Below, piece by piece: positions 16,601 to 26,795 of a DNA stretch of 64,000 nucleotides. The notes beneath the pieces are model-generated. The model was not told the origin of the DNA and did no database searches. It saw only the letters and a list, made by a program, of their open reading frames with translations. Both the position numbers and the translations under genes were made by a program. Origin of the DNA: Opitutia bacterium (GTDB lineage: Bacteria; Verrucomicrobiota; Verrucomicrobiia; Opitutales; Opitutaceae); contig CANJIU010000003.1 of assembly GCA_947474365.1 (NCBI GenBank), positions 105,670-169,669 of the forward strand, read 5' to 3'. Position 1 is the stretch's first letter, and each line of letters opens with the position of its first letter.

Positions 16601-19600
16601 CGTTGTGAGCCCTCAGGGCGCTGTCACCACGCTGGCCGGTTCCGCCGGCCTTAACGGAGTTACGGACGCGGTTGGTGCCCTTGCCCGCTTCAATTATCCC
16701 TCGGGGGTGGCGGTCGATTTCTCCGGCACCGTCTACGTCGCAGATACTCTCAGCCATACGATTCGTCGGATTACGCCCGACGGCTCGGTGTCGCTTCTGG
16801 CCGGTTCGCCGGGAACGCGCGGTGCGGTCAACGATTTTGGCAGCAACGCCCGCTTCGCTTCTCCCAACGCCCTCGCGATCGATAACAGCGGCAACATCTA
16901 TGTGGCCGACTCCTTTAACCACGCCATCCGCCGCGTGACGACCTCGGGTCAGGTGACGACCTTCTCGGGTACCTTGGGCACGGTTGGCACGACCGACTCC
17001 CCTCCGCTCTACAACCAGCCGTCGGGCATCGCGGTGAACTCGAGTGGGGATGTTTTCGTGGCTGACACCTACAGCAACACGATCCGGCGGATCGCGGCTT
17101 CGACTGGTGTCGTCACGACGATTGCCGGTTTCCCCGGCGCTTCCGGTTCGGTTGACGGCATCGGCTCGGCGGCGCGCATGAGTCAGCCGTACGGAATCGC
17201 GGTGGACACCCTCGGTAACATCTATGTCGCCGACACGCGCAATCACACCATCCGCCGCAGCGGTACGGTTTCGGCCCCGCAGATCCAGACCCATCCGGTG
17301 TCCCGCGTTCTGCCGGCCGGCGGCAGCGCCACGTTTACCGTCACTGCGACCGGCACTCCGCCCGCGTCGATCTTCCAATGGCAGCGGCAAGCGGCGGGAG
17401 TGGAGGGCTTCGTCAATCTGAACAACGACTCCGTGTATTCCGGCGTGACCACCGCGACACTGACGGTTGCGGCAATCACCAGTGAAATGAATGGCGATCA
17501 GTTCCGCGTGCAGGTGAGCAATCTCATCAGCCCCGACGCGGTTTCCAATGCGGCTGTGCTCACCGTTGGCGTTGCTCCGGTGTTCACGTCCACGAACAGC
17601 GCGACGGTGCGGGCGACAAATCCCTTGACCTTCACCGTGGCGGCGACGGGCACGCCGACTCCGACCTTCACGGCCATCGGTGTGCCGGCGTGGGCGACGT
17701 TCAATTCCGTCACCGGAGTTTTCAGCGGTACTCCTCCCGACACGGCAGGCTCGCCCTTTACGATTACGTTCACGGCGGCCAACGGCCTCAGCGTAAATCA
17801 GACGTTTACCCTCACGGTCACGCCGGCGGTTCTTCCGCCGGTGATCACCGGGCAGCCCGCCAATGTGTCGATCGACCAGGGCCAGACGGCCACTTTCTCC
17901 GTGACCGCCACCGGCACCGCTCCCTTCAGTTATCAATGGCGCCGCAACGGTCTGGTGGTGCCCGGCGCGACCGGCCCGACACTGTCCATCCCCGGCGCAC
18001 AGCCGGCAAACGGTGGAACGTACTCGGTCACCGTGCAAAACTCGGTTGGCAGCGTCGTCTCCAACGGGGCTTCGCTCGTGGTCAACACCGCTCCGGTCTT
18101 CGTCTCGCAGCCCCGCGCGCAAACGGCGTTGGCCGGCAGCACGGTGGTCTTCGCGGTCGAGGCGCTCGGTAGCACCAGCTTCAACTATCAATGGCGGAAG
18201 AACGGCATTTCGATTGCCGGAGCGATTGGTTCGACGTTTACCCTGACGACGGTCACCGCCTCCGATGTCGGCAGCTACGATGTGATCGTGTCCAATGCGC
18301 TCGGTCAGATCATCAGCAGTCTCGCGCAACTCACCGTCGTCACGGCGCCAGTCGCACCGGCGATCACCGTGCAGCCGGCCAATCGGACCGCGCTGCTGGG
18401 TGGTTCGACGACACTGACAGTGGCGGCGAGCGGCGCTCCGTCTCCCGGATACCAGTGGCGTCGTAACGGCGCGAACATCGCCAACGCCAACAACCCGAGC
18501 TTTGTCATTCCCAGCGTGCAGGCGAGCGACGCCGCCAGCTATGACGTGGTGGTGACCAATTCCGTGGGCAGCACCACTTCGAATGGCGCCATTCTGCGGG
18601 TGATCGCCCGCAGCTATGCCGGCTACTACTTCGGCACGTTCAGCAACAGCCTCGGAAGCTACGCCATCCTGGTGCGGGACGATAACACGGGAATCTTCCT
18701 TGGTTATCTTCCGGGTTCCGTCGCCCCGGTGACGAACCTGAACATCTCGGTCAACGACTCCGGCCAGTTCGTCTTCGCCCAGAACGCGATCGCGGCGGCC
18801 ACGGCTGCCTCGGCGGCGGCTGACGAGCCGGTGCGTGCGGCGGCGCTCGCTCCGGTGACGGTGAGCGGCACGATTGGAACCGACGGAACGATTTCCGGAA
18901 CGATCCAGGGTGGAGCCAGCGCTTCGCTCTCGGGTTCGCGCGCCTCGGACACGGGTGCATCCCAATCCGTTTCAGGCTTCTACCAGATGGGCGCCAGCAC
19001 CGGTGCGGCGACCACCATGGTGATTGCCGGCCCGGGCACCCAGGCGTTCTTCGTCACGCAATCCGGTGCGAACACCGACGGCGGTCTCGGAAGCGTGAAT
19101 GCCAACGGCCAGATCAATATTGCAGGCAACCGTTCCGCGATCACGGCCACGATCAATCAATCCACCCGGGTCATCACCGGCACGTCAAGCGGCGCGATTG
19201 CGGCCACCTTGAATGGTGCCAGCGAGGCGGCCCTGGCAACCCAGCGCCTGGTGAACATCTCCAGTCGCGCCCGGGTGGGTACGGGTGATTCTGTGGCGAT
19301 CGCGGGATTCGTCATCTCCGGCGAGGAGTCCAAGCCGGTGTTGATCCGCGCCGTCGGTCCGACCATTGGAGCTGCGCCGTTCAATGTCGGTGGGTCGCTC
19401 GCTGCGCCGCGTCTTGAACTGTTCCGTGGCAGCACGTCGCTCGCGGTCAACACCGGCATCGCCACCAATCGCGCGCCGATCGATGCGGCTGGGCTGCAGG
19501 CCGGTGCGTTCGCCCTGGGCACCTCCGGCGCCGACGCCGCGATGTTCATTACGTTGGCCCCTGGTAACTACACCGCCGTGGTCAGCAGCACGACCAACAC

Positions 19601-20045
19601 CGCCGGTGTTGCGCTCGTTGAGGTCTACGACCTCTCGACGCCCGCTGCCGGCCAGAAATTGCTCAATATCGCGACGCGCGCCGCCGCCGGCACGGGTGAC
19701 AACACCCTCATCGCGGGATTTGTTGTTCCTCCGGGACCGTCAAAACGCGTGATCGTTCGGGCCGTCGGTCCGGGCCTGACACCGTTCGGTGTTGCCGGAG
19801 TACTCGCCCAGCCGACGCTGATTCTGCTCAACGGTGCCGCGACTGTCGCCCAGAACACCAATTGGAGCACCTCGGCCGACGCGGCTGCGATCACCGCCGC
19901 TTCCGCTCAGGTGGGCGCCTTCGGCCTCGCGAACAACGATTCCGCGTTGATCGCGACGCTGGCGCCGGGCAATTACACCGCCCAGGTGCTGGGAGCGGGT
20001 GGCTCGACGGGTGTCGCGCTGATCGAAGTCTACGAGTTGCCGTAA
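13674..20045 (+). CDS. Giant secreted protein with NHL-repeat propellers, Ig-like domains and a duplicated C-terminal module
   Basis: 2123 residues from ATG 13674. The signal peptide ends near SGAFA|QTYGV. Two NHL-type beta-propellers (about residues 25-375 and 880-1200) are built from repeats like GIAVDTLGNIYVADTRNHTIRR. Between and after them are immunoglobulin-like and putative-Ig modules (about 380-870 and 1200-1650), with strands such as GQTATFSVTATGTAPFSYQWRR cut short by variable loops. The last 300 residues hold two tandem copies of a module: LVNISSRARVGTGDSVAIAG with VLIRAVGPTI, then LLNIATRAAAGTGDNTLIAG with VIVRAVGPGL. This tail module recurs in secreted verrucomicrobial proteins as I know them. 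No enzyme active site is seen. The likely role is surface binding, adhesion or matrix. A strong terminator follows. Confidence 0.88.
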   Translation: MKIIPAQKTSLFQRPSRWSRLLVVTSALLLGASGAFAQTYGVSTYAGAAFQAANTDTATGPATAARFSSPKGVAVDAAGNLYVADSVNGAIRKIAVTTGITTTVASGFVNPSGVAVDTAGVLYVADTGRHRIAKIVVGGTSTTVTVIAGESGTTTGTSGLVDNATGTAARFFNPSGIVVNGAGTIAYVADTGNHIIRRIDLTTNAVTTIAGTVTGTTTLTGNPGVANGSPGTTASFTSPYALALSGALIFVADRNNHSIRQIDTSSSNAVTTFAGTSGTSGSTDSPALFRNPQGIAADAGGILFVADAGNSTIRRITSTGAVTTVAGVAGTLGVTDGLGTASRFQTPFGIAVHSSGVIYVADADSQNIRRLALATAPTIGTTLVSTPSGNAVTAGGNISLNATISGSPAPTVTWQVQPAAGGGFTALTIAAPYSVSTTGTTATLTITGATAALNGNQYRVVATNGVLPDPAPSAALTLTVNQPPTLANATTTGNFTIGVNGTFTFVANGSPAPDLSILSGNYPVNAVLTQVKTAGTTTGTVTWSPSTTEAASSPYTFVVKASNGLGTDATQSFTLTVLTGPSIATHPANQVISPGGTATFSVNATSNSGALTYQWQRQGVGTLGFFALTDNGHYTGSATSTLSVSSIGLSESGDQFRVVVTSGAGNPAQSNVASLTVTQSPQITSLNNAIFVEGQNNQFTVQATGSPAPTFSITSGSLPPNISLLPSTGVISGIPATGASATPQYVFTVTASNGVFPDSQQTFTLTVSPTAAIPTFTTQPVSVSASLGQAITYSVVVTGTPTPTIVWQRQAAGSFGFIDLTNNVTFSGVNTQTLVVTNPSSGMNGDIFRAVASSTSGIAYSNAATLTLVVGTTLSTFAGQPGLPGAIDDVGTAARFNTPASIATDASGSIYVADTTNHVIRKITSAGVVTTLAGLAGVSGSTDGTGTVARFNGPAGIAVSSLGTVYVADTFNHTIRVVSPQGAVTTLAGSAGLNGVTDAVGALARFNYPSGVAVDFSGTVYVADTLSHTIRRITPDGSVSLLAGSPGTRGAVNDFGSNARFASPNALAIDNSGNIYVADSFNHAIRRVTTSGQVTTFSGTLGTVGTTDSPPLYNQPSGIAVNSSGDVFVADTYSNTIRRIAASTGVVTTIAGFPGASGSVDGIGSAARMSQPYGIAVDTLGNIYVADTRNHTIRRSGTVSAPQIQTHPVSRVLPAGGSATFTVTATGTPPASIFQWQRQAAGVEGFVNLNNDSVYSGVTTATLTVAAITSEMNGDQFRVQVSNLISPDAVSNAAVLTVGVAPVFTSTNSATVRATNPLTFTVAATGTPTPTFTAIGVPAWATFNSVTGVFSGTPPDTAGSPFTITFTAANGLSVNQTFTLTVTPAVLPPVITGQPANVSIDQGQTATFSVTATGTAPFSYQWRRNGLVVPGATGPTLSIPGAQPANGGTYSVTVQNSVGSVVSNGASLVVNTAPVFVSQPRAQTALAGSTVVFAVEALGSTSFNYQWRKNGISIAGAIGSTFTLTTVTASDVGSYDVIVSNALGQIISSLAQLTVVTAPVAPAITVQPANRTALLGGSTTLTVAASGAPSPGYQWRRNGANIANANNPSFVIPSVQASDAASYDVVVTNSVGSTTSNGAILRVIARSYAGYYFGTFSNSLGSYAILVRDDNTGIFLGYLPGSVAPVTNLNISVNDSGQFVFAQNAIAAATAASAAADEPVRAAALAPVTVSGTIGTDGTISGTIQGGASASLSGSRASDTGASQSVSGFYQMGASTGAATTMVIAGPGTQAFFVTQSGANTDGGLGSVNANGQINIAGNRSAITATINQSTRVITGTSSGAIAATLNGASEAALATQRLVNISSRARVGTGDSVAIAGFVISGEESKPVLIRAVGPTIGAAPFNVGGSLAAPRLELFRGSTSLAVNTGIATNRAPIDAAGLQAGAFALGTSGADAAMFITLAPGNYTAVVSSTTNTAGVALVEVYDLSTPAAGQKLLNIATRAAAGTGDNTLIAGFVVPPGPSKRVIVRAVGPGLTPFGVAGVLAQPTLILLNGAATVAQNTNWSTSADAAAITAASAQVGAFGLANNDSALIATLAPGNYTAQVLGAGGSTGVALIEVYELP

Positions 20046-20080
20046 GCGGACCGGCTCACGCCTACGTTCTGAATTCTTCC

Positions 20081-20111
20081 AAACCCGGGGCCGCAAGCCC
20101 CGGGTTTTTTT
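20081..20111 (+). terminator. Strong intrinsic terminator after the NHL/Ig-like gene
   Basis: A perfect 10-base-pair stem AAACCCGGGG/CCCCGGGTTT with a 7-base loop (CCGCAAG) runs into seven or more T residues, 36 bases after the stop codon. Confidence 0.93.
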
Positions 20112-20278
20112 GCGCTCAAATGGCCGACGGCTGCGGCGTAGTGGGATAAACCGCCTGCTCGACGGTGCGTTTCCGGCGGTGCAGTTGGATAAAAACGCCG
20201 TGACGTCGATTTCCTGTGTCAAACCCCGCTCGGGGCGCTTGCACCGTGCCGTCGGGCTGACCAACGTTTCCCATCCCC

Positions 20279-22351
<2,073 letters not shown>

Positions 22352-22355
22352 CTTC

Positions 22356-22901
22356 TCAGCGCGCCTTCGTCCGCGCCGCTTTCATGGCGCGGCCGATGGC
22401 CGCGTAGTGATTTTTCATGTAATACCGCAGCCAGTAGGCGTAGTGGCGCGGATGGTGCGCGATGTCCGTCTGCAATTCGGCGAGGGTCATCCGTGTCAAT
22501 TGCGAAACCTCATCCGGATTCGGCGCCAGTGCGGCGGGGATCGCTCCGAAGAAGACGTAGACGATTTCGTTCTCGGTCATCCCGTTGGGGAGCGTCGTGC
22601 AATAGCAGGCTCGAAAGGCGTACGTCAGCGCCGATGTGCCGCCCAATTCCTCGCCTAGTCTGCGGTTCGCGGCTTGGAGGGTGCGCTCCCCGGGGCGGGG
22701 GTGCCCGCAGCAGGAATTCGCCCAAAGTCCGCCGGAGTGATATTTGGCCCGACTGCGCCGTTGCAGCAGCATCCGCCCGTCCTCATCCACTAGGAAGATC
22801 GAGAACGCACGGTGCAGCAGCCCGGCCTCATGGACCGCCCGTTTCTCCGCCCGGCCGATCGCCCGGTTTTGCGGACTGACGAGAATCAGCTCCTCGATCA
22901 T
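22356..22901 (-). CDS. idi: Isopentenyl-diphosphate delta-isomerase, type I (Nudix)
   Basis: 181 residues, the usual size for bacterial type I Idi, from the ATG at 22901. Family motifs: HRAFSIFLVDEDGRMLLQRR, GGLWANSCCGHPRPGE with the catalytic cysteine and metal histidines, and TENEIVYVFFG with the conserved glutamates, inside a Nudix fold. It interconverts IPP and DMAPP using Mg or Mn. It diverges from the ebo-type cluster with only 95 bases between starts, so the two transcripts probably share a control region. A prenyl-precursor enzyme beside a UbiA-like gene (eboC) may be functionally meaningful. No other isoprenoid gene is in the window. Confidence 0.93.
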   Translation of the reverse strand: MIEELILVSPQNRAIGRAEKRAVHEAGLLHRAFSIFLVDEDGRMLLQRRSRAKYHSGGLWANSCCGHPRPGERTLQAANRRLGEELGGTSALTYAFRACYCTTLPNGMTENEIVYVFFGAIPAALAPNPDEVSQLTRMTLAELQTDIAHHPRHYAYWLRYYMKNHYAAIGRAMKAARTKAR

Positions 22902-22996
22902 GTTGCTTCGCTTGCCACGTTGATTTCCACGCACAGTGATGTTTGTTTGCTTTGCCCGGTGTTCGTCAATTTGAGTTTTATTCCGCCCTTTCCCTC

Positions 22997-23332
22997 GTGT
23001 CCAAATCCCGCCCCAAGCCCCACGCAATTCGTCCGCCGGTTTCGCCGTCGGCGCGCGCGGTTGTGGAGCACGGTTTTATTCCGGTCCGGGCCAAATTGAT
23101 CGACGTCGCCGCGTTTTTTGACCGCGTGGAACGTCACGCCGTGGCCGACGATTTTCGCTGTGCTGCTCTGCGCGAGGCGGCGGCACTGCTGGTGGACGGC
23201 CGTCCCGAACGCGCGCGCCGTATCCTGGAAAAACTGAGCGACCCCACGACCGAACCCGAAGCGACGTCGTCCGGCAAGGCGGCCCTCGGCGCCTGGCAGC
23301 GACCCGCACGGTCGGGAGCGAAGAAAAAATAA
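22997..23332 (+). CDS. Small unrecognised protein at the head of the ebo cluster
   Basis: 111 residues if started at GTG 22997; a TTG at 22943 is an alternative, and there is no ATG in a useful position. The sequence has a basic, proline-rich start, a helical core (AFFDRVERHAVADDFRC, REAAALLVDGRPERARRILEKL) and a basic tail ending in KKK. It precedes eboB by 6 bases and so is surely in the operon. EboA would be expected here in many clusters, but EboA is roughly twice as long and I see no alignment to it. No signal peptide or membrane segment. Function unknown; it could be a lineage-specific EboA replacement or accessory protein. Confidence 0.6.
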   Translation: MSKSRPKPHAIRPPVSPSARAVVEHGFIPVRAKLIDVAAFFDRVERHAVADDFRCAALREAAALLVDGRPERARRILEKLSDPTTEPEATSSGKAALGAWQRPARSGAKKK

Positions 23333-23338
23333 TCCGCC

Positions 23339-24157
23339 ATGCGCTACATCGAACCACACGGACACATGGTGAGCCGCACGACGGATGACTATCAGGCGAT
23401 GGTCACCGCTGGTTGCGTGGCCGTGTGCGAGCCGGCGTTTTGGGCGGGCTTCGATCGCGGATCCGTCTCGGGGTTCCGCGATTACTATCGCCAGCTCACC
23501 GAGTATGAACCGGCCCGCGCGGCGAAATTCCTGCTCCCGCATTTTTCGTGGCTTTGCCTGAATCCGAAGGAGTCGGAGGATCTGGCGCTCGCCCGCGATG
23601 TCCTCGCGATCATCCCAGAATTTCTTTCCCGGCCCAACGTGCTTGGCATCGGCGAAATCGGACTGAACCGCAATACGCGCAACGAAATGACGGTGCTGGA
23701 GCAGCACGTCGACCTCGCGGTGAAGTACGACCAGCTGATCCTCGTCCACACACCGCACCTCGAGGACAAACTCAAGGGTACGAATCTTATTCTCGATCTC
23801 CTGAGCTCGCATCGGGGCGTGAAACCCGGCCGGGTGATCATCGACCACGTCGAAGAACACACGATTCAACGCGTGCTCGATCGCGGTTTTTGGGCGGGCA
23901 TCACGCTCTATCCCGACTCGAAATCCTCCCCGCCGCGCGCCGTCGACATGCTCGAAATTTGCGGTCGAGAACGCATCTGGATGAATTCCGCGTGCGATTG
24001 GGGCGTCAGCGATCCCCTGGCGGTGCCGAAGACCGCTCTCGAGATGCGCCGCCGCGGCCACAGCGCCGAATTCGTCGACGCGGTGCTGTACCAGAATCCG
24101 CATCGCTTTCTGTCGCAGTGCCCGAAGTTTTCCGTCGGTGACGGAAAAACGGCCTAG
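23339..24157 (+). CDS. eboB: EboB, TatD-family metal-dependent hydrolase
   Basis: 272 residues, a TIM-barrel amidohydrolase of the TatD group. Metal ligands are visible in order: EPHGHM (HxH, residues 7 and 9), GIGEIGLNR (Glu), LVHTPHLED (His), IIDHVEEHT (His) and SACDWGVSDP (Asp). TatD proteins are DNases or general hydrolases. In ebo clusters the family member is called EboB, and the cluster has been linked to moving a metabolite precursor to the periplasm (for example the scytonemin monomer in cyanobacteria). The reaction of EboB itself is unknown. It starts 6 bases after the small head gene and is followed 22 bases later by eboE. Cytosolic, no signal peptide. Confidence 0.85.
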   Translation: MRYIEPHGHMVSRTTDDYQAMVTAGCVAVCEPAFWAGFDRGSVSGFRDYYRQLTEYEPARAAKFLLPHFSWLCLNPKESEDLALARDVLAIIPEFLSRPNVLGIGEIGLNRNTRNEMTVLEQHVDLAVKYDQLILVHTPHLEDKLKGTNLILDLLSSHRGVKPGRVIIDHVEEHTIQRVLDRGFWAGITLYPDSKSSPPRAVDMLEICGRERIWMNSACDWGVSDPLAVPKTALEMRRRGHSAEFVDAVLYQNPHRFLSQCPKFSVGDGKTA

Positions 24158-24179
24158 GTTTTTGCGCCGCAAAAGCCGG

Positions 24180-25403
24180 ATGAAGCTCAACGACGGCATC
24201 CACCTCGCGTACTGTACCAACGTCCACCGCGGAGAAACGTGGGCTGAAACCTTTGCCGCGCTCGAACGCCACACGCTCCCGGTGCGCCGCCGCGTGGCGG
24301 CTGGCCGCAGCTACGCGATCGGACTCCGCCTCGGCCAGCGGGCCGCCGCCGAGTTGGCCCAACCGGTCGAACTGCTCGCGTTTCAGCGCTGGCTGGAGAA
24401 ACACGACTGCTACGTTTTTACGGTCAACGGCTTTCCCTACGGCAGTTTTCACGGTACGCGGGTGAAGGAGCAGGTCTACGCTCCCGACTGGTCGACGCCG
24501 GAGCGCGTCGCCTACACCGAGCAATTGTTCGAGCTGCTCGTGCAACTCGCTCCCGCGGGCGCGGCCTGCAGCGTCAGCACGGTGCCGGCGTCGTTCAAGG
24601 GCTTTGTCGCGGCCGAGCCTTCGCGTCGCCGGGCGATTTTTTCCAATCTCACCGCGTGCGCACGAAAAATCGCGGCGCTGGCGGAGAAGACCGGCCGCGA
24701 TCTGCACCTCGGACTTGAGCCCGAGCCGCTTTGCCTGATCGAAACGAGTGAGGAGACGGTGCAGTTTTTCAACGAATGGCGGGCGGGCGACGCCGCTGTG
24801 GATCGCGAGTCGTTGTTGCGCGTCGTCGGCGTCAACTACGACTGCTGCCATCTCGGCGTGGAGTTCGAAGTGGCGGCAGCTGCGCTCGACCGCATCGCCG
24901 CGGCCGGTTTGCGGCTGAGCAAACTGCATCTCAGTTCGGCGCTGCGCGTCCGCCCCGATGCCGCCGGACGTCAGGCGCTGGCCGCCTTTGTGGAGCCGAC
25001 GTATTTGCACCAGGTGGTGATCGGGCGGGCCGGGTCGACCGAGGTGCGGCGCCGTTTCGTTGATTTGCCGGACGCCCTTGCCGATGCCGAGCCTTCGCGG
25101 CCTGACGACGAGTGGCGCGTTCATTTTCACGTGCCGCTGCACGCCGCGCCCGGTGCGCCGTTTGGCGACACCCGCGATCACCTGATGGGGGCGCTCGATT
25201 GGCTGAAGGCCCACCCGCGCGCGTGTTCGCATCTCGAAATGGAAACCTACACGTGGGAGGTGCTCCCGGCTCCGATGCGCCTGCCGATTGAGGATCAGTT
25301 GGTGCGCGAGTACGCCTGGACGCTCGGGGCGTTGGCCGAGCGGGGTCTCGCGGAGCCGGCGCTCGCCTCGGCGTGTGCGCGAGAGGCGGGCGGGCTCCCG
25401 TGA
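24180..25403 (+). CDS. eboE: EboE, metabolite traffic TIM-barrel protein
   Basis: 407 residues from ATG 24180. The start MKLNDGIHLAYCTNVHRGE, then TLPVRRRVAAGRSYAIGLRL and FTVNGFPYGSFHGTRVKE, is characteristic of the EboE family, a xylose-isomerase-like TIM barrel. Putative metal or substrate residues occur in LHLGLEPEPLCLIET, VNYDCCHLGVEFE and RLSKLHLSSAL, and HFHVPL and HLEMETYTWEVLP lie further on. The biochemical activity of EboE is unknown; it is required with other ebo genes for export of a cytosolic intermediate in studied organisms. Its TGA overlaps the GTG of eboC by 4 bases, implying coupled translation. Confidence 0.87.
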   Translation: MKLNDGIHLAYCTNVHRGETWAETFAALERHTLPVRRRVAAGRSYAIGLRLGQRAAAELAQPVELLAFQRWLEKHDCYVFTVNGFPYGSFHGTRVKEQVYAPDWSTPERVAYTEQLFELLVQLAPAGAACSVSTVPASFKGFVAAEPSRRRAIFSNLTACARKIAALAEKTGRDLHLGLEPEPLCLIETSEETVQFFNEWRAGDAAVDRESLLRVVGVNYDCCHLGVEFEVAAAALDRIAAAGLRLSKLHLSSALRVRPDAAGRQALAAFVEPTYLHQVVIGRAGSTEVRRRFVDLPDALADAEPSRPDDEWRVHFHVPLHAAPGAPFGDTRDHLMGALDWLKAHPRACSHLEMETYTWEVLPAPMRLPIEDQLVREYAWTLGALAERGLAEPALASACAREAGGLP

Positions 25404-26116
25404 ATCCGCGCGTATGGTTCGACCTCGCGCGCGCCGGAAATTTTCCGTCGGTCGCGAGCAATGTCCTCGCGGCCCTCGTGTTGTCGTCGACCGCGGTGGG
25501 GACGCTGCCTGCACCGGGTTTGCTCTTTGTCGCGATCGTGGCCGGCTGCCTGATTTACGCGGGAGGAGCGACGTTCAACGACGTGGCCGATGCCGAATTC
25601 GATCGTCGCCATCGGCCGGAACGCGCGATTCCGCGTGGCGCCGTCACGCGGGTGGCGGCCGGTTGGATTGCCGGACTCGAAATGGTGCTTGGGCTGGCGC
25701 TGTTGGTTGTGGCCGGTGCGTCGATCCGGTGGGGGCTCGCGCTGGCCGCGACCATCCTCGCCTATGACTGGATTCACAAACGCTGGATTGGTTCGGTGGT
25801 TCTGATGGCCGGTTGTCGGGTGCTGCTCGCAGTCTCAGTGGCGTCGCTGCCCGGTCACGGATTCACTCCCGCGTTGCTCGCGTGGGTGGGCGTCCTGTTC
25901 TTCTACATTGTCACGCTCAGTCTGATCGCGCGTTGGGAATACAAGCCTGGCGCGCCCGCGGCGAAGATTGGCCGTTCCGTGGGGCGGTTGCTCGCGTTCA
26001 TCCCGCTGATTGATGCGATTGCGCTGCTTTGCGTCGGTGCGTGGATCCCGGCGCTGGCGTGCGCCGTGGCTGTTCCGCTGGGTCGCTGGGCGCAACGCCT
26101 GGCTGCGGCGACCTGA
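25400..26116 (+). CDS. eboC: EboC, UbiA-like prenyltransferase family membrane protein
   Basis: 238 residues from GTG 25400, overlapping the eboE stop (GTGA). It has about seven hydrophobic segments. The first UbiA aspartate motif is clear: GATFNDVADAEFDRRHRPER (NDxxDxxxD). The second motif of full-length UbiA enzymes is weak, and the protein is shorter than UbiA (about 290). UbiA enzymes attach isoprenoid chains to aromatic acceptors; EboC's substrate is not known. The idi gene at the other end of the cluster would fit supply of a prenyl donor. The stop codon lies inside one copy of an 11-base direct repeat that bounds the hicAB insert. Confidence 0.87.
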   Translation: MNPRVWFDLARAGNFPSVASNVLAALVLSSTAVGTLPAPGLLFVAIVAGCLIYAGGATFNDVADAEFDRRHRPERAIPRGAVTRVAAGWIAGLEMVLGLALLVVAGASIRWGLALAATILAYDWIHKRWIGSVVLMAGCRVLLAVSVASLPGHGFTPALLAWVGVLFFYIVTLSLIARWEYKPGAPAAKIGRSVGRLLAFIPLIDAIALLCVGAWIPALACAVAVPLGRWAQRLAAAT

Positions 26117-26121
26117 GCGAC
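26111..26121 (+). repeat. 11 bp direct repeat, left boundary of the hicAB insert
   Basis: ACCTGAGCGAC, including the eboC stop codon. An exact second copy is at 26871-26881. The pair brackets a 760-base unit containing hicAB, as a target duplication or short-homology insertion would. Confidence 0.55.
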
Positions 26122-26229
26122 CTTTCAGCCGATAGATGGCAAGGCTGCGTCCGCCGGCGGCGCGGTGAAGCGACTCAGTTATCAGCAAATCCCCTTCGCT
26201 CGTGGCACGTCCGCAGACGGTCGATGCCT

Positions 26230-26583
26230 TTACGCGCTCGCGATGGCGTCCGCCACGAATTGATTGAGGCTTTCGCCACGAGCTTGGGCCTTGAGGGCGG
26301 CTTTCTGGTGGATCTCCGGCGCAACCCGTACCAAGAACTTTCCGCTGTACTTCTTTCCCGTCGACGGTGCGGGCAGCGGCCGGCCGTCGCGGAGGAACAC
26401 TTCCACCCATTCTTCGACGATGACGCGCAGTTGCTCCAACACCTCGGCTTCAGTGTCGGCGTGGCAGCATTGCCCGATGATGGGGGGCGCGCTGCCGATG
26501 TAGACGCCATCGTCGTCGCTCCACTCAACGACTTTCAGGTAACGGCGGGCTTGGGTTTGAATCTGGCGGGGCGTCGGTTTCAT
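26230..26583 (-). CDS. hicB: HicB family antitoxin
   Basis: 117 residues. The N-terminal partial RNase-H-like fold reads YLKVVEWSDDDGVYIGSAPP and then ADTEAEVLEQLRVIVEEWVE. The C-terminal part is a ribbon-helix-helix-like DNA-binding segment, GKFLVRVAPEIHQKAALKA followed by GESLNQFVADAIAS. HicB proteins neutralise the HicA RNase and repress their own promoter. Its ATG overlaps the hicA stop by 4 bases (ATGA), the standard toxin-first HicAB order. It lies in antisense orientation to the flanking ebo genes, inside a unit bounded by 11-base repeats. Confidence 0.93.
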   Translation of the reverse strand: MKPTPRQIQTQARRYLKVVEWSDDDGVYIGSAPPIIGQCCHADTEAEVLEQLRVIVEEWVEVFLRDGRPLPAPSTGKKYSGKFLVRVAPEIHQKAALKAQARGESLNQFVADAIASA

Positions 26584-26774
26584 TTTTGGGCTTCTTCAAT
26601 GCGCTGGCGGACTTGTTTTTCTTGGTAAGGTTGGGCGTCGGCCCCGGCTTTCCCTGAGATGGTGACCCGGGGGCCATTGGGATGAACGTAGTTGCGGTGA
26701 CTGCCCTTGCCGCCGCGATCGACGAATCCCGCACGTTCCAAGTCGGCAATCAACTGGCGAACTTTGCGCGGCAT
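26580..26774 (-). CDS. hicA: HicA family mRNA-interferase toxin
   Basis: 64 residues, typical length. The double-stranded-RNA-binding-like fold carries the catalytic histidine in GKGSHRNYVHPNG, preceded by LIADLERAGFVDRG. HicA toxins cut mRNA and tmRNA when freed from HicB. The ATG (complement of 26772-26774) lies a few bases from a palindrome at 26779-26795 that is the likely HicB operator. Nothing suggests inactivation: length, active-site histidine and overlap with hicB are all intact. Confidence 0.93.
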   Translation of the reverse strand: MPRKVRQLIADLERAGFVDRGGKGSHRNYVHPNGPRVTISGKAGADAQPYQEKQVRQRIEEAQK

Positions 26775-26778
26775 TTAT

Positions 26779-26795
26779 GGTATCATGGCGATACC
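26779..26795. promoter_or_regulatory. Probable HicB operator
   Basis: Inverted repeat GGTATC-ATGGC-GATACC immediately upstream of the hicA start on the minus strand. HicB proteins autorepress through such palindromes, so this is the expected control site. Promoter boxes around it are not clear. Confidence 0.6.

Noticed and set aside
13800..17250. Regularly spaced repeats that resemble a CRISPR array at first sight
   Set aside because: Repeats are in frame, degenerate, and encode NHL propeller blades of one protein; no short direct repeat with unique spacers is present.
16398..18965. An 855-codon minus-strand frame inside the giant gene
   Set aside because: A shadow of the repetitive plus-strand gene; repeats in it mirror those of the real protein.
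20219..20240. Short CCCCG/CGGGG hairpin upstream of cstA
   Set aside because: Only five base pairs and no T tract; not distinguishable from chance in this GC-rich DNA.
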